From Alcaligenaceae bacterium CGII-47 (GTDB lineage Bacteria; Pseudomonadota; Gammaproteobacteria; Burkholderiales; Burkholderiaceae_B): a stretch of DNA of 64,000 bases. Shown in pieces: positions 40,540 to 49,180 of the stretch (position 1 is its first letter; each line of letters starts with the position of its first letter). The notes under the pieces were generated by a model that saw only the letters and a list, made by a program, of their open reading frames with translations, was not told where the DNA came from and ran no database searches. Location of the stretch: positions 190,985 through 254,984 of the forward strand of contig JAHTBO010000003.1 of the NCBI GenBank assembly GCA_019166125.1, read 5' to 3'. The position numbers and the translations under genes are program-made.

Positions 40540-41469
40540 TTAATTCGGCCAGGCTCGCAGGAACGCAAGCAGTACCTGGGCGGCGTTGTCCGCTGCGATA
40601 TCCAAAAAGGTATGCATCTCGTTTTCACCCTCACCGCCGCCGGCCAAATCGCTTAGGGATCGAAAGGCGATAAACGGCACCGCATTGCTGTAGGCCACCA
40701 TGGCACACGCAGCGCTTTCCATGTCCAGCACATTCGCCTGAAAGGTTTTAAATACGTATTCCCGGTAGGCGGCGTTATCCACGAATGCCATGCCCGACAC
40801 ACCGTTGCCACCCACCTCTAGCCGGGGTTGCTGCCCCAGACAGCGTGACTGGGCATCGCAGGCGCGCAAGGGTACGTTCTGGATGCTGCGCGCCACCGCC
40901 AGCATCTGGGGGTCTGCATCAAACCAGAATTTTGGATGAAACTCTGGCTGCGCCGCACTGCGGACCCGCACCTCGCGCGGTTGCATCATTCCGTAAGGAG
41001 CAAATTCGAACTCACCCTTGGCGTAGGGTGCGCGGTACTCGCCCGGTGCGACCTCGCGCATCATCACTACTTCTGAATACTGCCCCCAGCGTGCTGCCAC
41101 ACTCACATCGCCGATATGCAAAGCTGGATTAATCCCGCCAGCAATCCCGCTAAACACCAGATGTGTCACGTGAAAACGATCCAGCACCAGTTGCGTATTC
41201 ATCGCCGCATTGACCATGCTGATGCCACTGAGGAGCAACACCACGGGTTTGCCTTCCAGCACGCCGGTTGTGAACGTCACACCATTAGCGCGATAAACCT
41301 GCACATCGTCAAGGCGATTATTCAGCAGCGCCAGCTCGGGCGCAAACGCCGACATCACCGCAATGCGCGGGGTCACATCTAATCGCTCAGCCGCTTGGGA
41401 CGCGCCTGCAAATAAAAAAACACCCAGGGCAATAAGCAAGCGCGCAAAGCACTGTCTGTAAAATTTCAT
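40540..41469 (-). CDS. Exported 5'-methylthioadenosine/S-adenosylhomocysteine nucleosidase-like protein
   Basis: A protein of 309 residues of the purine nucleoside phosphorylase/MTA nucleosidase superfamily. A signal peptide (LLIALGVFLFAGASQAAE) is unusual for this mostly cytoplasmic family. The body has IAVMSAFAPELALL, VVLLLSGISMVNAAMNTQLVLD, LVFSGIAGGINPALHIGD and the catalytic-type C-terminus VLDMESAACAMVAY, with FRSLSDLAGG supplying the Asp. It should release a free purine base in the periplasm. It is divergent from an NCS2 nucleobase permease, which suggests joint purine scavenging. Confidence 0.8.
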   Translation of the reverse strand: MKFYRQCFARLLIALGVFLFAGASQAAERLDVTPRIAVMSAFAPELALLNNRLDDVQVYRANGVTFTTGVLEGKPVVLLLSGISMVNAAMNTQLVLDRFHVTHLVFSGIAGGINPALHIGDVSVAARWGQYSEVVMMREVAPGEYRAPYAKGEFEFAPYGMMQPREVRVRSAAQPEFHPKFWFDADPQMLAVARSIQNVPLRACDAQSRCLGQQPRLEVGGNGVSGMAFVDNAAYREYVFKTFQANVLDMESAACAMVAYSNAVPFIAFRSLSDLAGGGEGENEMHTFLDIAADNAAQVLLAFLRAWPN

Positions 41470-41640
41470 GACTAAGAAACTACCATTTCAAAAAATTTGA
41501 GCTTATAAGCCTAATACATCGTCGGTAACTTCTCCTTATACCCTATACAATCCCTTTCAGGCGTTAAGCCCGACCAAATTGATGTATCCTCTGGCGAATT
41601 ATGCTGTCGCCAATCCATTCAGCATAGCCAGATTCAGTTC

Positions 41641-43425
41641 TTGAGAGGTTGTCGTCGCTTGTTAAAACGCTTACGTCTACCCGATACCCCCACGTTTAAA
41701 CGCCCTGCCGATCTGGTGTACGCATCCGATGAGCGACCACCTGCCACCACATTGGTCGGTCTGGCAGTGCAACATGCCGCCGCTGCACTGGCATTGCTCG
41801 CCTATACCTTGGCCGCAGCTCAGATCGGGGCGCTTGATGCGGAAGCAACACGCAGCATGGTGACTGCCACAATTTTAGGCATGGCTATCGCAACCTTTCT
41901 ACAGGCCTGGGGTAAACGCGTGGGCTCAGGGCTCATGCTTGTACACATCCCCGATCCGCTTTTGGTTGTTGTTTCAGGTATGGTGGCCGCCCAATACGGC
42001 GTTGGGGGTCTCGTCATGGTCGGCCTCGTGAATGCCGCCATCGCATTGGGCGCCAGTCAGATTGTTCCGCGACTGCGTGCGGTACTACCACCCACTGTCG
42101 CTGGCGTCGTAATCTGTGTCGCCGGTCTGTCCCTGATCAAGCCAGGCATTACGCAAACTGCAAACCTCGATGCCCTGGGCATACCGGTGCCCGCCGACCT
42201 GCTGATTGGCACGACTACACTGATGGTTGTCGTTTTTCTCTCGATCTGGGGGAACAAGCGCGCCAAACTGCTCGCCCTGCTCCTTGGTCTGGGCTGCGGT
42301 CTTGTCTTGGCCGGATTTATGGATCGCCTGACTGGTCTTGACGCGCTCCGTGCTGCGCCAATATTTGGCTTGCCAACCCTACCCATACCCACTGCGGATA
42401 TCGATATCGGCATTCTGGTGGCCGTGGGCTTGCTTGCACTTATGGCCCAGCTCGACACATTCGGCAGTGTCGTCCTGATGCACAAAATGAACGAGGCAGA
42501 CTGGCGACGCCCCAACATGCGGCTCATTGCAGGCGGTATGCGTGCCAGTGCGCTGGGCAACCTGTGCGCTGCCTGGTTCGGTGCCCACCCCACGGCCACA
42601 TCCTCAGCAAATATTGCGCTATGTCACATCAGTCGCTCGACCTCACGCTGGATAGGCTTTATGACTGCGCTATTGCTGGGGCTATTCGCCTTCCTGCCGC
42701 AGCTCACCCTCGCACTCACACTGATCCCGACACCCATAATTGGGGCCATCAGTCTATATGCTGCCGCGTATCTGATCGTGTCCGGTATCGAGTTGATTGC
42801 ATCACGCGCACTGGACTCTCACGGGATATTTGTCGTCGGCCTATCATTTATCGGCGGCATCGCCATGATGCTGATGCCCCAACTGGCAGACAACGCCCCC
42901 GTATCCTTGCGTTTTTTAGTCAGCAATGGCGTGATCGTCGCTGGCCTGACAGCCATCACCCTTAATCTGCTCTTCCGTATCGGCATATCTCAGCGCGCTC
43001 GACAGGCGCTGACACACGATGGCACAACACCTGTCTCTGAGCAGATCGTGAACTTTGTGGAGTCCAATGGCGCACGCTGGAGCGCCAGGCGCGAGGCGGT
43101 ACGTCAGGCCGCCGCCGCTGCGCTTGAGGCTGCCGAGGCAATACAGGGATCAGGACACGGGCGCCATCTGATCGAGATTCGCGGCCGCTTTGACGAGTTC
43201 AACCTGGATATAGACCTCCTTCATCATGGTCCGGCCTTGCCGCTGCAAACTGATGTCGCACCAGAATTGGGCAATCTACTTGATTTAGATGACGCTGAAT
43301 TTACGCGTGCTCTGGATGACCGGCTCGACAAGCTCCCCCAGATTTTGCTCAGGCGTCTGGCAGATCGTCTCTCTAGCGGTACTGACAAAAACCATTCATG
43401 GCTGAAACTGCACTTTGATCATTAG
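41641..43425 (+). CDS. NCS2 (uracil/xanthine-type) permease with C-terminal cytosolic extension
   Basis: Up to 594 residues. Residues about 40-450 form 12-14 membrane helices with NCS2 features (TTLVGLAVQHAAAALALLAYTL, MAQLDTFGSVVLMHKMNEADW, GAHPTATSSANIALC). About 140 residues follow (from TPVSEQIVNFVESNGARWSARREA) that are soluble. They look like a degenerate GHKL ATPase-type module (AAAAALEAAEAI, LDIDLLHHGPALPL, SWLKLHFDH). No ATG start exists near the front: TTG 41641, or TTG 41659 with AGAGG upstream, must be used. The likely substrate is a purine or pyrimidine base or urate. Confidence 0.85.
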   Translation: MRGCRRLLKRLRLPDTPTFKRPADLVYASDERPPATTLVGLAVQHAAAALALLAYTLAAAQIGALDAEATRSMVTATILGMAIATFLQAWGKRVGSGLMLVHIPDPLLVVVSGMVAAQYGVGGLVMVGLVNAAIALGASQIVPRLRAVLPPTVAGVVICVAGLSLIKPGITQTANLDALGIPVPADLLIGTTTLMVVVFLSIWGNKRAKLLALLLGLGCGLVLAGFMDRLTGLDALRAAPIFGLPTLPIPTADIDIGILVAVGLLALMAQLDTFGSVVLMHKMNEADWRRPNMRLIAGGMRASALGNLCAAWFGAHPTATSSANIALCHISRSTSRWIGFMTALLLGLFAFLPQLTLALTLIPTPIIGAISLYAAAYLIVSGIELIASRALDSHGIFVVGLSFIGGIAMMLMPQLADNAPVSLRFLVSNGVIVAGLTAITLNLLFRIGISQRARQALTHDGTTPVSEQIVNFVESNGARWSARREAVRQAAAAALEAAEAIQGSGHGRHLIEIRGRFDEFNLDIDLLHHGPALPLQTDVAPELGNLLDLDDAEFTRALDDRLDKLPQILLRRLADRLSSGTDKNHSWLKLHFDH

Positions 43426-43436
43426 GGAGCGGTCGG

Positions 43437-44831
43437 TCATCGACAATAGGTTTCTCGACTGCGGTCCTCTGCGCCTTCAGCCCTCACCCCCTCCAACCTC
43501 TCTACATCCAGATCCACATGTATGGGTTCGATCTCGGGCAGGGTCTTATTGGCCTTGGCGGACAACTCGGCAAACCTTGTCACCTTGCCATACAGGCCCT
43601 GCTGCCCTGCTACAGCAAGCACCGCTTGGTTGTACTGATTACTCGCTATCCCCAGGGTATTACCCAACCTCTGCAAGCGCTCAGCCACAAGCGCTACCTG
43701 GTTGTACAGCCCACCCGCCTGGTCACTGAGCGCTCGTGCCTGGTCGTTGCTACGAGCAATCATCCAGAGATTGGACACGGTGCGCAGGATAGGCATGAGG
43801 GTCGTGTGCGAAACCAAAATGACATTGTGCTGGTAGCCATAGTCGAACAGATCACGGTTATGCTTCATGGCCTCTATATAAGCAGGCTCAATGGGCATGA
43901 ACATCAGCACAAAACTCGGGCTTTTCATACCAATCAGGTTGCTGTAGTCCTTTTTGCTCAGGTCATCAATATGGTGGCGTACTGCACGCACATGCGCATC
44001 GAGGGCGATGATCTGATCGGCCTCGGTCTGGGCACTGATGGCCCGATCATAGTCCACGAGTGAAACCTTACTATCGATGACCATATGCTTATCATCGGGC
44101 AGCTTAATAACAAAATCAGGCTGGCGCCGATTACCCGCCTCGTCTCTGAATGCCGCCTGGGCGTCGTAATGATCGCCGGCGACCAGTCCCGCCAGTTGCA
44201 AGGTTCGCTCTAGCTGGATCTCGCCCCAGTTGCCGGTGGTTTTTTTCTCGCCCTTAAGCGCACGGGCCAACGTATTCGCCTCAGTACTCATTTTCAGGCC
44301 GACATCCAGAACACGTCGGATTTCGGCGCCAAGCTGGGTCTGCCCACGTTGCGATGCGTCATGAACCTCATTGACTCTTTTTTGGAAACCCTCGATCTGT
44401 TCGCGAAAGGGGCGCAACAGGCCATCGAGCGAAGCCTGGTTAGTCTGGGTGAACGCCCGACCCTTTTCCTCCAAAACTTGGTTGGCAAGGTTCTGAAACT
44501 CGGTACGCATGGTCGCTTTAGATTGCTCGAAGGACTGCCTGATCTGCTCTGCGGCGGCAAGCTTTTCCTGATGAACAGCACGCAATTGAGTGAGTTCGTG
44601 CTCTAGACTTCGCTGGGTCGCACGCTGACTAGCGAGCTCGGCTTGGAGTGCCTGCTGCGCGTTTTGCGCCTCATTCAGGCGCTCGGCCTGCTGCCTAAGC
44701 CTTTCCTGGAGGACCGCAGCCGCATCACGCTGCGACGTGGTGCTGTGATGCAAAAGGAGCCAAGCCAAAACCAACCCAACAAGCAGGCCGAGCAATAGGC
44801 TGGCAATCGCCAGTGGATCGTATACGCTCAC
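43437..44831 (-). CDS. rmuC: DNA recombination protein RmuC
   Basis: A protein of 464 residues. An N-terminal membrane helix (IASLLLGLLVGLVLAWLLL) and a long coiled coil (residues about 35-135) precede the RmuC nuclease-like domain. That domain has GEKKTTGNWGEIQLERTLQLAGL, RQPDFVIKLPDDKHMVIDSKVSLVDY and SPSFVLMFMPIEPAYIEAM. RmuC limits recombination at inverted repeats; the nuclease activity is inferred from fold. It is convergent with the permease gene, only 11 bases apart. Confidence 0.93.
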   Translation of the reverse strand: MSVYDPLAIASLLLGLLVGLVLAWLLLHHSTTSQRDAAAVLQERLRQQAERLNEAQNAQQALQAELASQRATQRSLEHELTQLRAVHQEKLAAAEQIRQSFEQSKATMRTEFQNLANQVLEEKGRAFTQTNQASLDGLLRPFREQIEGFQKRVNEVHDASQRGQTQLGAEIRRVLDVGLKMSTEANTLARALKGEKKTTGNWGEIQLERTLQLAGLVAGDHYDAQAAFRDEAGNRRQPDFVIKLPDDKHMVIDSKVSLVDYDRAISAQTEADQIIALDAHVRAVRHHIDDLSKKDYSNLIGMKSPSFVLMFMPIEPAYIEAMKHNRDLFDYGYQHNVILVSHTTLMPILRTVSNLWMIARSNDQARALSDQAGGLYNQVALVAERLQRLGNTLGIASNQYNQAVLAVAGQQGLYGKVTRFAELSAKANKTLPEIEPIHVDLDVERLEGVRAEGAEDRSRETYCR

Positions 44832-44901
44832 GGTGAGATTCCTCAGTCAAGATTGCACTACGTATAGTATGACGTTGGTGCCGCAGCCCGGCTAAAACGT
44901 T

Positions 44902-45876
44902 CTACATTTGGCGCGCGTGCGATTGATTGGCTCGCCCGGGGCGTATCGGCAAGCCACTGGGATTAGTCTCGACAAAATGCGGTATACGCGCCAGGACATA
45001 GCTGCGCAGCCCCTGAATGAGGCGAACGGCATCCTCTGAGGGCGTACGATTGCGCTGAGAAACCACCCCGATCATGTATGGGACATCCACATCAATCGGG
45101 CGGATGACGACCTGATCGAGTAACGCCGCCCGAATCGTAAAGGGATCTATTAGGGCAACACCCAGACCAGCGCGCACCATGGATAAGGCTGCCTGATGAC
45201 TGCTTGTCTCGATGTGGCGACGGGTATGGTGCGATGTCGCCTTAACCAGCGCGGTGGCCAGATGATAGCGCAGCCGATAGCGCCCGAGCAGCGTAATAAT
45301 GGGGCTATCCTGCAGATCCTCCAGGCGGATGATATCGTGGCCGACCAAGGTATGGGTCTCGGGCAGCGCAAGCAGGCATGGCGCCTGGCCACACCAGTGA
45401 ATCTGGCACTGCTCGTGATCGATGGGCAGATTAACCAGGCAGATGTCAGCATGGCCCTCAATTAAGGCAGATTCCACCGCATCGTGGCAGATTTCTTCGA
45501 CGATCAGACGCTGTTGAAACACAGGGTTGAACCGATCAATACGTGCCAGGGCATGAGGCAGCACCCCATACACCAGATCGGGCGTCGCCAGAATACGCAG
45601 AGGATGCGCCGTGCCATTGGCGATATCCTGTGCCCGCGCCTGTAATTGCTGCAAATCGGCGAGGACACTGCGTGCCTCTTGGTAGAACTCGAGCCCTTGG
45701 GGGGTCAGCGTAATGGTCGGCCGAGTGCGCGTAAACAGGACAAAACCCAATTCCATTTCCAGATCACTGATCTGACGGCTGACAACAGGCTGTGAACGGT
45801 CGAGCAAACGCCCGGCAGCGGTTACGCTTCCTGAGGCGACAACAGCAGTTAGCGCCTCGAGCTGACGAATTTCCAT
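44902..45876 (-). CDS. LysR-family transcriptional regulator
   Basis: A protein of 324 residues. The winged helix reads MEIRQLEALTAVVASGSVTAAGRLLDRSQPVVSRQISDLEMELG. The effector domain begins near residue 90 (LRILATPDLVYGVLPHAL). The ATG at 45876 was chosen because the family starts at this methionine; upstream codons to 45924 lack similarity. It lies between panB and rmuC on the same strand, so its target is not given by a divergent neighbour. Confidence 0.9.
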   Translation of the reverse strand: MEIRQLEALTAVVASGSVTAAGRLLDRSQPVVSRQISDLEMELGFVLFTRTRPTITLTPQGLEFYQEARSVLADLQQLQARAQDIANGTAHPLRILATPDLVYGVLPHALARIDRFNPVFQQRLIVEEICHDAVESALIEGHADICLVNLPIDHEQCQIHWCGQAPCLLALPETHTLVGHDIIRLEDLQDSPIITLLGRYRLRYHLATALVKATSHHTRRHIETSSHQAALSMVRAGLGVALIDPFTIRAALLDQVVIRPIDVDVPYMIGVVSQRNRTPSEDAVRLIQGLRSYVLARIPHFVETNPSGLPIRPGRANQSHARQM

Positions 45877-45966
45877 TAGTGGCTCAGACCAAAAATTACC
45901 GATTGGCGAGTTGTAGGCTGACAAACTATCGCCAACCTTCAGACTCGAAACGTAACAATTATCACA

Positions 45967-46788
45967 TTATCTTTTTACACCAAAACAGTTATCTAGGGTC
46001 GGAAAGACCCCTTCTCTGACCTCCTTGGCGTATTGTTCGGCAGCACCCCGGATAACCTGGCCCGCATCGGCAAAGCAGCGTGCAAATTTTGGGATACGAT
46101 CACCACTTAAACCCAGAATATCCTCGGTTACCAGAATTTGGCCGTCACACGCTGGCGAGGCACCAATGCCAATCGTTGGGATATCCAGCGTCTGGGTGAT
46201 CTCGCGGGCCAGTGCCTCGGCGACACCTTCGAGCACGATGGCGAAGGCGCCTGCTTGTGCCTGCGCCCTGGCGTCCGCAATAATGCGCTGGGCAGCAGCG
46301 TCATTCATGCCCTGCGCCTTGAACCCACCCATTGTGTTTACGTACTGAGGCATCAGGCCGACGTGCGCCAGCACGGGTATGCCACGCTCGACCAAAAACT
46401 GCGTGGTATCCGCCATCACTTGGCCGCCTTCAAGCTTGACACCAGACACGCCGCTCGCAGCCATCATCTGTGCAGCACAAGAGAAAGCCTGTTGCGGGGA
46501 CTGCTGATAGCTACCGAACGGCATATCCACCATAACGCAGGCATGCGTGGTCGCACGCACCACGGCTGCGGCATGCGCAGCCAATGTATCGCTAGTAATC
46601 GAAAGGGTATCGGGCAAGGCATAGCCGACCATGGCGGTAGAATCCCCGACAAGAATCATATCAACCGCGTGATCGAGCAGCCTGGCGATCGGCGCAATAT
46701 AGGCGGTCAATGAGACGATTTTGCGTTCACCCTTATATGCGCGTAGTTGTGGCACCGTGACGCGTTGCCCTTGACTATGTACACTCAT
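45967..46788 (-). CDS. panB: 3-methyl-2-oxobutanoate hydroxymethyltransferase
   Basis: A protein of 273 residues for the first committed step of pantothenate synthesis (ketoisovalerate plus methylene-tetrahydrofolate). The family signatures are KIVSLTAYIAPIARLLD with MILVGDSTAMVGYALPDT, the metal-binding Asp in VMVDMPFGSY, GVKLEGG, PVLAHVGLMPQ and the catalytic Glu in IVLEGV. IPTIGIGASPACDGQILV follows. GGAG lies 6 bases ahead of the second ATG (46788), preferred over the one at 46791. panC is not adjacent. Confidence 0.95.
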   Translation of the reverse strand: MSVHSQGQRVTVPQLRAYKGERKIVSLTAYIAPIARLLDHAVDMILVGDSTAMVGYALPDTLSITSDTLAAHAAAVVRATTHACVMVDMPFGSYQQSPQQAFSCAAQMMAASGVSGVKLEGGQVMADTTQFLVERGIPVLAHVGLMPQYVNTMGGFKAQGMNDAAAQRIIADARAQAQAGAFAIVLEGVAEALAREITQTLDIPTIGIGASPACDGQILVTEDILGLSGDRIPKFARCFADAGQVIRGAAEQYAKEVREGVFPTLDNCFGVKR

Positions 46789-46870
46789 CATTTACTCCAA
46801 GACAAAAAACACAGAATTTTGGGCTGGATATGCCCCCGCAGCCTCAGGCTGCCACTACGGAGAATACGAT

Positions 46871-47713
46871 ATGTCGATTACTCAACCCCTGATGACGTTC
46901 CACGACGGGCGCAAAGCGCCTCAGCTAGGCTTCGGTACCTGGCAGATCCCCAATGAGGACGCCCCGGCTGTGATCCATACCGCGCTGGAGGCTGGTTACC
47001 GGTCAATCGATACCGCCTACATCTACTATAACGAAGCCGGCGTAGGCAAGGGCATTGCGCAAGCCGGCGTACCGCGCGATGAATTGTTTATTACCACCAA
47101 GGTCTGGAATAATCGGCACGGTCACGATAGCACCAAAGCCGCGCTACAAGAGAGCCTGGATCGCCTACAGTTGGACTATGTTGATCTATATCTGATTCAT
47201 TGGCCCGTACCCAAGGAAAACAACTACATCGAGGCTTGGGCAGCACTGATTCAGCTGCGCGACGAGGGACGCGCCAAGTCGATTGGTGTGTGCAACTTCC
47301 AAATTACACACCTACAAAAGCTGCTCGACAAAACAGGCGTCCTGCCTGTCGTGAACCAGATCGAGCTGCATCCTTACTTCCAACAAGCCGAACTACGTGC
47401 TTATCATGCCGATAACGCGATCATCACCGAGGCCTGGAGCCCGCTTGGGCAAGGCACCTTGTTGACTGATCCGATCCTGAGCGCAATCGCACATAAGCAC
47501 CAGGTGAGCACGGCACGCATCGTCCTGGCGTGGCATATTCAACTCGGCAATATGGTCGTCCCCAAATCCGTCACACCAAGTCGGATCGCCGAAAATATCA
47601 ATATTTTCGGTATTCATTTGAATGACGACGATATGGAACAAATCGCAGCACTCCATCAGGACGACGGTCGTATCGGCCCCGATCCGGATCTGTTTCACCT
47701 TATGAAAGGCTGA
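46871..47713 (+). CDS. Aldo/keto reductase (2,5-diketo-D-gluconate reductase type)
   Basis: A TIM-barrel oxidoreductase of 280 residues. The catalytic set is visible: the Asp in GYRSIDTAYIYYNE with the Tyr just after, the Lys in LFITTKVWNNRHG, and the His in DLYLIHWPVP. The NADPH-binding loop is VVPKSVTPSRIAENI, with the typical K-S-x-x-P-x-R. It would reduce small aldehydes or ketones. It overlaps the convergent MFS gene by 14 bases. The physiological substrate is not evident. Confidence 0.93.
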   Translation: MSITQPLMTFHDGRKAPQLGFGTWQIPNEDAPAVIHTALEAGYRSIDTAYIYYNEAGVGKGIAQAGVPRDELFITTKVWNNRHGHDSTKAALQESLDRLQLDYVDLYLIHWPVPKENNYIEAWAALIQLRDEGRAKSIGVCNFQITHLQKLLDKTGVLPVVNQIELHPYFQQAELRAYHADNAIITEAWSPLGQGTLLTDPILSAIAHKHQVSTARIVLAWHIQLGNMVVPKSVTPSRIAENINIFGIHLNDDDMEQIAALHQDDGRIGPDPDLFHLMKG

Positions 47714-49109
47714 TCTGCATGCGCGAGCGGCGGGCACGTACGGCAAGCCAGATCGCCAGAGCGGGTGCGCAGACAAATACTGCGTACACCGCCAGTGCAG
47801 AGCGCTGTGCCCCCGCCAGGCCTCCCGGCTCGATAAACCCCGCCGAGTTGGCGACCACGCCGGCCACACTGGCGCCCAAGGCCATCGCGTACAGCTGCAA
47901 GGTCGTAATGGCGGCCGAGGCGATATTTTGCTGGTCTGGCGGCGCAGCACGAAATACATCGGTCAGCAAATGTGGCCAGCACAAACCCACGCCTAACCCG
48001 ACACCCAGCAATAGAACGCTTAATGTCCAGGCGCCCACGCTTTGCAGCGGCATTGCCACAGCCAGCGCCGCCAGCGCCAGGGTCGAGAGAATCGGGCCAA
48101 GCACTAACAAGCGCCCCACGGTAATGGGCCCACGACTAGAGCTAATCAGCGTACCCAGGGTCCAGCCCGCTGACATCAGGGCAGATAGATAACCTGCAGC
48201 CAGGGGTGTTTCACCATGGATAACCTGCAGAAAATACGGAACAAACACCTCTGTTGTCACGCCGATGCTCAGCAGGCCAATCATCGCGTAAGTACGTCCT
48301 AGCGGGCTATTTAGCGACCAGGCACCTTCAGGCAGAAATCGCTGGGAAGCCCGCTTATCCGCGCGGGCCAGCACGACGAGCAAACCCAAGCCGCCCAACA
48401 CACCCACTGCCTGCCAGGCCCAGACCGACGACAAGCTGGCCGCAGAGATGACAAGCACAGAGCCCACCAGCAAACCCATACGCCCCAGTGGCGCATCGAC
48501 CCGGGTGCTGCGATCACGTCCCACCGCGTCGATTTGGGTCAGCAATAACACCGCGAGTACGGCACAGATCGGTAATACAGCCCAAAACGCCCAGCGCCAG
48601 TGCCCAGTCTGGGCAAACATGCCGCCTATCGCTGGCCCTGAGAGGGTCGCCACCCCCCACATGCTAGAGATCAATGCCATCGCACGCGCCCAGAGTCTTT
48701 CATCAAATATCAGCGGCACGGTGGCGTAAGCCAAGCTAAGCAACATCCCGCCACCCAGTCCTTGCCAAGTGCGCCAAAACAACAAGCAGGGCATGGACGG
48801 TGCCAGTGCGCAGCCCACGGTCCCCACTACAAACACCAGCAAGGCTGTCAAAAAAATCTGTCGTAAGCCCATCCAACGTATGCCCATTGGCGCACACGAA
48901 GAACCTAGAATTGACGCGGCAACAAATAAAGTTGTATTCCAGGCGTAATACTCCAGGCCGCCGATATCCTGCACAACAGAGGGCAAGATCGTGGTGGCGA
49001 TGAAGACATTGACAGCGTGTACCGCCACCCCGCCCGCTAGCGCGAAGGATCGTAGCCCATTGCGCCCCCACAGCAGATCAAGCCAGGAGACTGAGGGTTC
49101 GGTGTGCAT
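47700..49109 (-). CDS. MFS efflux transporter, 14-helix (DHA2-like)
   Basis: A protein of 469 residues with about 14 hydrophobic segments. The DHA2-type motifs are VNVFIATTILPSVVQDIGG near the start (motif D1-like), WRTWQGLGGGMLLSLAYA (motif C/B region), SMWGVATLSGPAIGGMFAQTGHWRWAFW and a long C-terminal half. It probably exports drugs or metabolites by proton exchange. It lies downstream of acnA on the same strand but behind a strong terminator, so it should have its own promoter. Confidence 0.85.
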   Translation of the reverse strand: MHTEPSVSWLDLLWGRNGLRSFALAGGVAVHAVNVFIATTILPSVVQDIGGLEYYAWNTTLFVAASILGSSCAPMGIRWMGLRQIFLTALLVFVVGTVGCALAPSMPCLLFWRTWQGLGGGMLLSLAYATVPLIFDERLWARAMALISSMWGVATLSGPAIGGMFAQTGHWRWAFWAVLPICAVLAVLLLTQIDAVGRDRSTRVDAPLGRMGLLVGSVLVISAASLSSVWAWQAVGVLGGLGLLVVLARADKRASQRFLPEGAWSLNSPLGRTYAMIGLLSIGVTTEVFVPYFLQVIHGETPLAAGYLSALMSAGWTLGTLISSSRGPITVGRLLVLGPILSTLALAALAVAMPLQSVGAWTLSVLLLGVGLGVGLCWPHLLTDVFRAAPPDQQNIASAAITTLQLYAMALGASVAGVVANSAGFIEPGGLAGAQRSALAVYAVFVCAPALAIWLAVRARRSRMQISLS

Positions 49110-49124
49110 GATGATGATGCTCAG

Positions 49125-49151
49125 AAAAAATGCGGGTCAAAGACCCGCATT
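49125..49151 (-). terminator. Rho-independent terminator of acnA
   Basis: A 10-base stem AATGCGGGTC/GACCCGCATT with a 3-base loop is followed on the minus strand by six T residues (complement of 49130-49125). It begins 30 bases past the acnA stop and ends before the MFS start. Confidence 0.85.
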
Positions 49152-49180
49152 GTAAGCACTTACTGAGCGACAGACTCGAA

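Noticed and set aside
41470-41640. Purine riboswitch upstream of the NCS2 permease
   Set aside because: Only a short imperfect stem is visible; the conserved purine-aptamer core and loop-loop sequences are absent.
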